Shown: positions 13,674 through 19,488 of the stretch, piece after piece
How positions within the stretch are numbered: position 1 is the first letter of the stretch
How the letters are laid out: every line of letters begins with the position of its first letter
Source of the DNA: an uncultured Bacilli bacterium
GTDB lineage: Bacteria > Bacillota_I > Bacilli_A > RF39 > UBA660
Assembly (NCBI GenBank): GCA_947625365.1
Contig: CANQNZ010000014.1
Span: 1-19,488, forward strand
Length of the DNA stretch: 19,488 nucleotides
Reading direction: 5' to 3'
Position numbers and translations under genes: made by a program
Notes under the pieces: model-generated
The model's database searches: none
Told to the model about the DNA's origin: nothing
What the model saw: the letters and a program-made list of their open reading frames with translations, nothing else

Positions 13674-15179
13674 ATGAAGATGGCAATTAAAAGAGGAACC
13701 GTAGTAGCAATTGGTTTGCTTTTACAATTATGTTTAACTTTATTTGTTTATTTAGTATTAGGTAAATATATTAAAATAATTGGAATATTATATTCTGTTC
13801 TTAGTGTAATAATTGTTTTAGGAATTATTAAAAATAGTAAAAGATTAAGTAGTGATATACCTTGGATAATTATTATTATGTTATTTCCTATTATCGGGTC
13901 ATTAATGTATATTATTATAGGAAGAAATATTCATCGTAGTAAACTTTTAAAAAATATTAATAAGAGCATCGAAAAAAGCGAAAAATATTTAATTCAAGAT
14001 AAAAATATTTTAGAAGAAATTAATGCTAAAGAATATGGCGATTTAAAATATATTAGTGAATTTGCCCATTTTCCTGTCACTAAAAACAATCAGGTAAAGT
14101 ATTTTGCTTTAGGTGATGAGGCTTATCCTGTTATGCTAGAAGAGTTAAAAAAAGCCGAAAATTATATTTTTATGGAATATTTTATTATTAATAACGGTCA
14201 AATGTGGGAGGGCATTTTAGATATATTAAAAGAAAAAGCCCAAAAAGGTTTAGACGTGCGAGTTATTTATGATGATTTAGGCTCTATAGCAATGTTACCA
14301 AGCGATTATCCACAAACTTTGGAAAGTTATGGAATTAAATGTGTGGCATTTAATAAATTAAAACCCTTTGCTGGAGCGATTATGAATAATCGTGACCACC
14401 GAAAAATTCTTGCCATTGACGGACGAGTAGCTTTTTCTGGCGGTATTAATATTTCTGATGAATATATCAATGTTACTCATCCTCACGGTCATTGGAAAGA
14501 TAATGGAATAATGATTAAAGGAGAGGCAGTTTGGAATTTTACGGTAATGTTTTTAAGTATATGGAATGCTTATATCAAAACTGATAGTGATTATACAAAA
14601 TTTAAATATGAATTTAAGAAAAAGTATAAAGAAAATGGTTTTGTCGTACCTTATGGAGAAAGCCCCTTAGACGATGAAATAATAGGTGAAGATATTTATT
14701 TAAATATATTAAGTGAAGCTAAAAAATATGTTTATATTTATACTCCTTACTTAATTATTGATACCGATATGATAAATGCTTTAATAAGATGCGCTAAAAA
14801 AGGGGTAGATGTAAGATTAGTGGTTCCTGGTATTCCCGATAAAAAAACAGTTTATAGTTTAACCTCATCTTACTTTGACGTTTTATTAAAAGGTGGCGTT
14901 AAAATATATAAGTACTCTAAAGGCTTTGTTCATAGTAAGGTTTTTGTTAGTGATGATAAAGTGGCTACAGTTGGAACTATAAATTTAGATTATCGTAGTT
15001 TATATTTACATTTTGAATGCGGTGTTTATTTAAAAGAAGTAGATGCAATTAAAGATGTTGCTACTGATTTAACTAATGTATTTAAAGAATGTCAAAAACT
15101 TTCTAAAAAAGATATTAAAACTAAATTCTTTGCTAAATTATGGCAAGCAATATTGCGTTTGTTTGCTCCTTTAATGTAA
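13674..15179 (+). CDS. cls: Cardiolipin synthase (phospholipase D superfamily)
   Basis: Cls condenses two phosphatidylglycerol molecules into cardiolipin and glycerol at the membrane. The 501-residue protein has two N-terminal membrane helices (about 10-30 and 35-52) and a third hydrophobic segment (about 63-83). Two HKD catalytic modules follow: DHRKILAIDG (His242, Lys244, Asp249) with GGINISDEY, and HSKVFVSDD (His420, Lys422) with GTINLDYRS. Length agrees with Firmicute Cls (about 480-510). It has its own promoter and is followed by another gene with its own promoter. Cls and the BtaA-like gene upstream both act on membrane lipids, though they are separate transcription units. Confidence 0.95.
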   Translation: MKMAIKRGTVVAIGLLLQLCLTLFVYLVLGKYIKIIGILYSVLSVIIVLGIIKNSKRLSSDIPWIIIIMLFPIIGSLMYIIIGRNIHRSKLLKNINKSIEKSEKYLIQDKNILEEINAKEYGDLKYISEFAHFPVTKNNQVKYFALGDEAYPVMLEELKKAENYIFMEYFIINNGQMWEGILDILKEKAQKGLDVRVIYDDLGSIAMLPSDYPQTLESYGIKCVAFNKLKPFAGAIMNNRDHRKILAIDGRVAFSGGINISDEYINVTHPHGHWKDNGIMIKGEAVWNFTVMFLSIWNAYIKTDSDYTKFKYEFKKKYKENGFVVPYGESPLDDEIIGEDIYLNILSEAKKYVYIYTPYLIIDTDMINALIRCAKKGVDVRLVVPGIPDKKTVYSLTSSYFDVLLKGGVKIYKYSKGFVHSKVFVSDDKVATVGTINLDYRSLYLHFECGVYLKEVDAIKDVATDLTNVFKECQKLSKKDIKTKFFAKLWQAILRLFAPLM

Positions 15180-15185
15180 AAAATA

Positions 15186-15214
15186 TTGAACTTATTAAAC
15201 AAATTTAATATAAT
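15186..15214 (+). promoter_or_regulatory. Sigma-A promoter for the DUF4234 gene
   Basis: TTGAAC (15186-15191), a 17-bp spacer and a perfect TATAAT (15209-15214). It lies seven bases past the cls stop codon. Confidence 0.7.
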
Positions 15215-15234
15215 TTTTTTAAAAGGTGGAGAAA

Positions 15235-15576
15235 ATGAATAGAAATATTGTTACATGCATTATTTTAACAATTGTTACTTGTGGAATTTACGGCATTTAT
15301 TGGTTTATCGTGATAACAGATGATGTTGCTAATATTACCGAGGACCGTTCAATGAGTGGTGGCGTATCATTTTTACTTAATTTAATTACTTGCGGTATTT
15401 ATGGTATTTATTGGGCTTTCCAAATGGGTCGTAAATTATATGATTATTCTAATAAAAACAATTTAGGTCTTGCTGATAATGCGATAGTTTATTTATTACT
15501 TCAAATATTTGGCTTTAGCATTGTCAATTATGCTTTAATTCAAAATGATATAAATAGACTTAGTCAAAATAATTAA
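15235..15576 (+). CDS. DUF4234 family small membrane protein
   Basis: I start at ATG 15235 because AAGGTGGAG directly upstream is the ribosome site. The GTG at 15226 is inside that site and would add only three residues. The 113-residue product has three hydrophobic segments. The repeated motif TCGIYGIYW (about 14-22 and again about 51-59) is the DUF4234 hallmark and shows an internal duplication. A GMxxK-like loop with charged residues and a NDINRL end follow. No biochemical role is established for this family as far as I know. It is followed by a terminator and then a DUF2752 gene. Confidence 0.85.
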   Translation: MNRNIVTCIILTIVTCGIYGIYWFIVITDDVANITEDRSMSGGVSFLLNLITCGIYGIYWAFQMGRKLYDYSNKNNLGLADNAIVYLLLQIFGFSIVNYALIQNDINRLSQNN

Positions 15577-15599
15577 AAAGAAAAGTTATTTTCTTTTTT
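15575..15599 (+). terminator. A/T-only terminator between DUF4234 and DUF2752
   Basis: AAAAAGAAAA (15575-15584) pairs with TTTTCTTTTT (15589-15598) with a GTTA loop. The stem is weak (one G-C pair). The next ATG follows in 15 bases with no space for a promoter, so read-through is likely and the two genes may be co-expressed. Confidence 0.5.
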
Positions 15600-15613
15600 A
15601 AGTTGGTGAAAGT

Positions 15614-16006
15614 ATGCAAAAAAATTCTTTAATTAAAATTAGTTTTGGAGCATTATTATTAATTGCGTATCTTTTATTAGGAAGTTATTTTAATATTTAT
15701 ATTCCTTGCCCAATTTACAAATTAACGCATTTTTACTGTCCTGGTTGTGGGATAACCAGAGCATTACGGGCTTTGTTGAGTTTAGATTTTTATCAAGCGT
15801 TTCGCTACTATAATTTAATTATCTTATTTCCTATATTTTTAATATATTATGGAGAAAATTTTTTAGAAAAAAAAGGAATAAAGAATTTGAATTTAAAAAG
15901 ATTTATGACTAATAAATTTTGGTATACTATTTTGGTATTAGTAATCATTTATGGAGTAGCAAGAAATATTCCTTATTTTAATTATTTAATACCAACAAAA
16001 GTTTAA
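15614..16006 (+). CDS. DUF2752 family membrane protein
   Basis: The 130-residue protein has three hydrophobic helices and the DUF2752 core: Cys32 (PCPIYKLTHF) followed by YCPGCGITRALRALLSLDFY (41-60), where Cys42 and Cys45 form a CPGCG-type motif, then RYYNLIILFPIF. The Cys motif and short length are typical for the family, which has no settled function. GGTG is 8 bases before the ATG. Its stop is at the foot of a terminator hairpin. It follows the DUF4234 gene closely and probably shares its transcript. Confidence 0.88.
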   Translation: MQKNSLIKISFGALLLIAYLLLGSYFNIYIPCPIYKLTHFYCPGCGITRALRALLSLDFYQAFRYYNLIILFPIFLIYYGENFLEKKGIKNLNLKRFMTNKFWYTILVLVIIYGVARNIPYFNYLIPTKV

Positions 16007-16024
16007 AGGCTAATGCCTTTTTTT
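16005..16024 (+). terminator. Terminator at the end of the DUF2752 gene
   Basis: AAAGGC (16005-16010), loop TAAT, GCCTTT (16015-16020) and continuing T. It overlaps the stop codon. Confidence 0.75.
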
Positions 16025-16037
16025 CTTTTGGTATCTT

Positions 16038-16046
16038 TGCTATAAT
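16038..16046 (+). promoter_or_regulatory. Extended -10 promoter for miaB
   Basis: TGC followed by a perfect TATAAT (16041-16046). The -35 is in the T tract of the previous terminator and lacks consensus. Confidence 0.6.
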
Positions 16047-16069
16047 ATGGAAGTATTGGAAGTGATTAT

Positions 16070-17470
16070 ATGAACCTACCAGATTTAAAAAAAGCGCGAA
16101 TTAGAACCGATAAAGAAGTTGAATATGTTTATTTAGATGAACATTATCAAAAATTATTTGCCGGCCAAAAATATTTTTTAAAAACATATGGCTGTCAAAT
16201 GAACGTTCATGATTCTGAAGAAATAGCTGCTCGTCTAGAAAGTTTAGGATTTAGTAAAACTGACGTTTTAGAAGAGGCGGATATCGTTATTTTAAATACT
16301 TGTGCGATAAGAGAAAATGCCCATGACAAACTATATGGCTTTTTAGGGCGCTGCAAACATTTAAAAAAAGAAAAAAAGGATTTAATTATTGGTATATGTG
16401 GCTGTATGGCTCAAGAAGAAAATGTAGTTAAAGAAATTATGAATAAGCATCAATATATTGATATTGTTTTTGGTACGCATAATATCTATAAATTACAAGA
16501 TTTAATTATTAATAAAAAAGAAAAACAAAATATTGAAGTATACTCTTGTGAAGGAGATGTTTATGAAAATATTTCCTATAAGCGAGATTCTAAAATTAAG
16601 GCTTGGGTCAATATTCAATATGGCTGTGATAAATTTTGTACTTATTGTATAGTTCCCTATACCAGAGGAAAACAAAGAAGTCGTAAAAGTAAAGAAATTA
16701 TTAAAGAAGTTGAAGATTTAGTTAAAAACGGCTATAAAGAGGTTACTTTACTCGGTCAAAATGTTAATGCTTATGGAAAAGAATTAAAAGATGAAATAAA
16801 TTTTGCTAATCTTTTAGAAAAAGTAGCTAATACAGGGATAGAACGTATTCGTTTTGTTACTTCGCATCCTTGGGACTTTACTGATGAAATGATTGAAATA
16901 ATAGCTAAATATGATAATATTATGCCTTATATTCATTTACCTTTACAATCTGGCTCATCAAGAATTTTAAAATTAATGGGTCGTCGTTATACTAAAGAAG
17001 AATATTTAACTTTATATCATAAAATAAAAGAAACTATTCCGAATGTAGCTATTACAACTGATATTATTGTAGGTTTCCCTAATGAAACTGAAGAAGATTT
17101 TAAGGAAACTCTTGAAGTTGTAAATGCTTGTCAATTTGATAGTGCCTTTACATTTATCTATAGCCCTAGAGAAGGAACTCCGGCGGCTAAAATTGATGAT
17201 AAAATTCCAATGGCAGTGAAAGAAGAACGTTTACATAAATTAAATGAACTGATTAATAGTTATAGTCTAAAAGCTAATCAAAAATATCTTGATAAAACAG
17301 TTAAAGTTTTAATTGAAGGGGTAAGCGAAAAAGATAGTACCAAAGTCTTTGGCTATACTGAAACTATGAAATTAGTAAATGTGGAAAATGCTTCTGATAA
17401 AATTGGAGAGATTATTGATGTTAAAATAACGGATGCTAAAAGTTTCAGCTTAGATGGAATATATCAATAG
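16070..17470 (+). CDS. miaB: tRNA A37 methylthiotransferase MiaB
   Basis: MiaB adds a methylthio group to N6-isopentenyladenosine at position 37 of tRNAs that read UNN codons. It is a radical-SAM enzyme with two [4Fe-4S] clusters. The 466-residue protein has the N-terminal UPF0004 cysteines Cys42, Cys78 and Cys112 (TYGCQMN, LNTCAIRENA, GCMAQ), the radical-SAM triad Cys186, Cys190 and Cys193 (GCDKFCTYCIVPYTRG), and a C-terminal TRAM domain (about 400-466). The FVTSHP and IYSPREGTPAA motifs support MiaB rather than MtaB or RimO. It depends on the Fe-S supply encoded by the suf genes in this window. The start follows GGAAGTG. An AGGAGGG site for the next gene follows its stop. Confidence 0.96.
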   Translation: MNLPDLKKARIRTDKEVEYVYLDEHYQKLFAGQKYFLKTYGCQMNVHDSEEIAARLESLGFSKTDVLEEADIVILNTCAIRENAHDKLYGFLGRCKHLKKEKKDLIIGICGCMAQEENVVKEIMNKHQYIDIVFGTHNIYKLQDLIINKKEKQNIEVYSCEGDVYENISYKRDSKIKAWVNIQYGCDKFCTYCIVPYTRGKQRSRKSKEIIKEVEDLVKNGYKEVTLLGQNVNAYGKELKDEINFANLLEKVANTGIERIRFVTSHPWDFTDEMIEIIAKYDNIMPYIHLPLQSGSSRILKLMGRRYTKEEYLTLYHKIKETIPNVAITTDIIVGFPNETEEDFKETLEVVNACQFDSAFTFIYSPREGTPAAKIDDKIPMAVKEERLHKLNELINSYSLKANQKYLDKTVKVLIEGVSEKDSTKVFGYTETMKLVNVENASDKIGEIIDVKITDAKSFSLDGIYQ

Positions 17471-17512
17471 GGAAAATTTATAATATTATTAATTAACTAG
17501 GAGGGTTTAGAT

Positions 17513-18901
17513 ATGAAAGAAAAAATCGATTGGAAAGAAAAACTAAAGGCTATTGCTAAGGAAATAGAAGAAAATATGAATGAAGAAGAAAAGGAAAAAT
17601 TACAAAAAGAAGAAAAAAACTTTCAAATATTAGAAACTACTTTACGACATTATTATAAACATTTAATAAAAATTAAACATAAAAATTTAAATATTGTTGA
17701 TGTCGCTGAATATTTTAATATTCCTATAGATATAAATCGATTATATGACTATGAAATTCATTTTTTAAGAAATGACATATTTCCTGTTATAGAGATAATC
17801 GATACAAAAGAAAATATCCAATACATAAGTAACTTCTACGTAAAAGGAGAGTTACTAGATGTGACTGATAATCCTATTTTCAATAATTTGGATATAACTA
17901 ATTTCAATACAAATATTCAAACTAAGTACTTATATTATATTGGGCAAAATAGTCCTATTATATCTCAATTAATTATACCAAACGATAAATATGAGTTGGT
18001 ATTTGAAAAAGAACAGCCAAATGATTTGGGATTTGGAAATAGTAGTAATATTTTTGCAGTCCGTTTTTATGAAAAATATGAAAAAGAAGGCATGACAAAA
18101 AAAGAACAGTTATTTGCTAATCACTTTCATACCTTTGAAAACAATATTGAAAATACTATGAAACAATTTATTACTTATGATTTTACATCTTCTGATTTAC
18201 CAAGAGAAGATAGACAAGATATTTATACTTATACAATCAATAGTAATATTATTCATGGAATTAATGAATTAGAAACAATAAATGAACATATTACTTTTAA
18301 TGCTTTTGCTAGTATGGAAAATACAAAAATAACCAATATAGAAAGATATCTTCCTATAAATTATATTAGTTATGAAAAAAAAGAATTAAAGAGTGACAAT
18401 ATAAATGCTGCTATCTGGTTTTCGGGCTATAATACTGATAATACTTATTATGCCGTTAAGATATTTAAGAAAATTGATAAAATTAATTTAAATTTACATT
18501 GTAGATATATAGATGAACAACATAATACTATCGAAAAAACTGAAATAAGAGAATTACCCATTTTAGTTAATGGTAAATTAACAATTGAGGAAATAGACAG
18601 TATAATAGATTTATTAAATCAAATTAATCCTGATAATTTGTTTATGTCATATGCCATAGACCAAATAAGGAAATTTCAAACTGAAATTAAAATAAAAGAA
18701 AAAATTGTAAATAAAGAGGAAGATTTATTAGACACAGAAATGCTATCTTCAAAAGATTATAACGAAATAGCTAATATGGTTTTGGGAGATATAAGTGCTT
18801 ATTTTGATTTAGCATTAGAGCAATTTTATAATGCTACACACATGAGCAAAGCAAGAGAAAAAAAGCAAAATCAATATCAAAGGTTACTTGATAAAAAATA
18901 A
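17513..18901 (+). CDS. Large protein of unknown function
   Basis: I do not recognise this 462-residue soluble protein. It starts with a highly charged helix (about 1-50, Lys/Glu-rich, possible coiled coil). A mixed region full of Asn, Ile and Tyr follows, with no catalytic motif I can name. It ends in a helical, charged tail (about 385-462, RLLDKK at the end). No signal peptide or membrane segment is seen. The ribosome site is a strong AGGAGGG 6 to 7 bases before the ATG, so it is well translated. It follows miaB by 42 bases and may share its transcript; a TATAAT-like box at about 17479-17484 could also start it. The minus-strand frame at its end is a shadow. Confidence 0.75.
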   Translation: MKEKIDWKEKLKAIAKEIEENMNEEEKEKLQKEEKNFQILETTLRHYYKHLIKIKHKNLNIVDVAEYFNIPIDINRLYDYEIHFLRNDIFPVIEIIDTKENIQYISNFYVKGELLDVTDNPIFNNLDITNFNTNIQTKYLYYIGQNSPIISQLIIPNDKYELVFEKEQPNDLGFGNSSNIFAVRFYEKYEKEGMTKKEQLFANHFHTFENNIENTMKQFITYDFTSSDLPREDRQDIYTYTINSNIIHGINELETINEHITFNAFASMENTKITNIERYLPINYISYEKKELKSDNINAAIWFSGYNTDNTYYAVKIFKKIDKINLNLHCRYIDEQHNTIEKTEIRELPILVNGKLTIEEIDSIIDLLNQINPDNLFMSYAIDQIRKFQTEIKIKEKIVNKEEDLLDTEMLSSKDYNEIANMVLGDISAYFDLALEQFYNATHMSKAREKKQNQYQRLLDKK

Positions 18902-18909
18902 TATATAAA

Positions 18910-19026
18910 ATGTTAGTTAATTTAGTGTTAAGTTCAGGAGACTTTATAAAGAAAAAAGAAACTATTAATGAACAATTAAGAAAAATTTTAATTAGTAAAG
19001 ACTCAAATAAAAATACTTTCAATTAA
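18910..19026 (+). CDS. Possible 38-residue small protein or gene remnant
   Basis: ATG 18910 opens 38 codons (starting MLVNLVLSSGDF, with a charged Lys/Glu helix, ending NKNTFN) up to TAA 19024-19026. No ribosome site precedes it. A second ATG at 19026 overlaps the stop (TAATG) and opens 26 codons that run through the terminator. The frame has coding-like composition but is short; both could be remnants of a decayed gene. Confidence 0.2.
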   Translation: MLVNLVLSSGDFIKKKETINEQLRKILISKDSNKNTFN

Positions 19027-19070
19027 TGGAGGCTAAAAAAGAAAGTTTAATTAATAAATATAAGCCTCAT

Positions 19071-19097
19071 ATAGATGAATTACTCATCTATTTTTTT
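19071..19097 (+). terminator. Terminator of the 462-residue gene, in a convergent junction
   Basis: ATAGATGA (19071-19078), loop ATTAC and TCATCTAT (19084-19091), followed by seven T counting 19091. It stops plus-strand transcription. The minus-strand DUF192-like gene's stop codon (19088-19090) lies within its right arm. In the minus direction no T tract follows the stem. Confidence 0.75.
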
Positions 19098-19417
19098 ATC
19101 AATTGAATTTTACTTCCAACTTTAAAATATTCACCTAAACCTTTGGGTAATTCTAAAATATTAGTTTCATAAATATCTCTACTGATAGTAAGTATTTTAT
19201 GAGGTTTAAAATCATTTAAGATAAATAAAATAGTATTTTGATTATCTAAAACTAATACATCAATTGCTTCTTTCATTGTATAAGTTTGTATTGCATTACA
19301 ATTATTAAAATACATACCAAAATTAATATTAGTCATATTACTTAAACCAATCAATTTTTCTTTTAAAGTTAATGGCACTTTAACTTCTATATCTTGATTA
19401 TTTATTCTTAATATCAT
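19088..19417 (-). CDS. DUF192-like small protein
   Basis: The 109-residue protein resembles DUF192 (PF02643). It begins with a beta-rich opening and has an FGMYFNNCNAIQTYTMKEAI segment (33-52) where the family has GMLF..F....fwMkNT..pLD, and then VLVLDNQNTILFI. The ILELPKGLGEYFKVGSKIQL close corresponds to the family's ALELPAG...LGIK.GD.I. The match is weaker than for textbook members, the usual GLM near residue 30 is altered, and many DUF192 proteins carry an N-terminal signal that is missing here. Function is unknown. It is the only intact minus-strand gene, convergent with the 17513 gene. No Shine-Dalgarno lies ahead of the ATG, hinting at leaderless translation or another start. Confidence 0.55.
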   Translation of the reverse strand: MILRINNQDIEVKVPLTLKEKLIGLSNMTNINFGMYFNNCNAIQTYTMKEAIDVLVLDNQNTILFILNDFKPHKILTISRDIYETNILELPKGLGEYFKVGSKIQLIKK

Positions 19418-19422
19418 AATAA

Positions 19423-19454
19423 ATAATATGCTTTAGCATGACAAAATTTGACAA
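19423..19454 (-). promoter_or_regulatory. Possible promoter for the DUF192-like gene
   Basis: On the minus strand TTGTCA occurs at 19454-19449 and again at 19444-19439. A TATTAT lies at 19428-19423, which would start transcription within about a base of the ATG at 19417. The spacing from the first TTGTCA is 20 bases, longer than ideal. ATGCT-TT-AGCAT, an inverted repeat at 19428-19439, overlaps the region and could be an operator. Confidence 0.25.
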
Positions 19455-19488
19455 TTTAAAGCTTATTAATTGCGCCTTTTTTTTAAAT

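Noticed and set aside
15226..15234. GTG start of the DUF4234 gene
   Set aside because: The GTG is part of the AAGGTGGAG ribosome site; ATG 15235 is correctly spaced.
18834..19022. Minus-strand 62-codon frame
   Set aside because: It overlaps the end of the 462-residue gene, is rich in Phe and Ile from A/T runs, and lacks a ribosome site.

Overview
The window is very AT-rich and reads with the standard genetic code: full-length proteins use TGG for Trp and TGA appears as a stop. It carries SepF and DivIVA, a serine T-box riboswitch, a SufCDSU-type iron-sulfur operon, strong purine Shine-Dalgarno sites and sigma-A promoters with TGn-extended -10 boxes. Together these point to a small-genome, low-GC Firmicute, probably an uncultured gut Bacilli or Mollicutes-adjacent lineage (RF39 or Erysipelotrichales-like). 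That placement is inference from gene content. The layout looks like ordinary chromosome; I see no integrase, transposase, phage gene or CRISPR array.

Region 1 (1-889) is the largest stretch without an intact gene. It holds the tail of an upstream CDS, then a complete-looking transcription unit for an unidentified structured RNA of about 280 nt (promoter 79-107, terminator 361-393). After that comes a broken minus-strand small membrane-protein gene with its own terminator, and then a plus-strand terminator and promoter just ahead of sepF.

Region 2 (890-6798) holds division and housekeeping genes: sepF, divIVA, frr, a CsaA-type tRNA-binding protein, a large DUF2207 membrane protein, a YgjP-like metallopeptidase, a TrmH/SpoU RNA methyltransferase and an unrecognised single-pass membrane protein.

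Region 3 (6799-10748) is the Fe-S assembly operon: a leader with a terminator hairpin, sufC, a very short SufB/SufD-family scaffold gene, sufS, sufU, and an unrecognised 248-residue gene. That last gene sits where sufB lies in the Bacillus-type sufCDSUB order. No SufB is present in the window.

Region 4 (10735-12537) is a T-box-controlled DUF1653-serS operon. Region 5 (12556-15179) has a DUF3419/BtaA-like putative lipid aminotransferase behind a short leader with a terminator and a possible pseudoknot, followed by a cardiolipin synthase; both suggest membrane-lipid synthesis. Region 6 (15186-19417) has small membrane proteins (DUF4234, DUF2752), miaB, an unrecognised 462-residue protein, and a convergent minus-strand DUF192-like gene.

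The transcription layout is consistent: a gene's stop codon lies in or beside a terminator hairpin, and within a few tens of bases a TGn-TATAAT box starts the next unit. The most interesting candidates are the orphan structured RNA, the SUF operon with a half-size scaffold and no SufB, and the attenuator-like leader of the BtaA-like gene.
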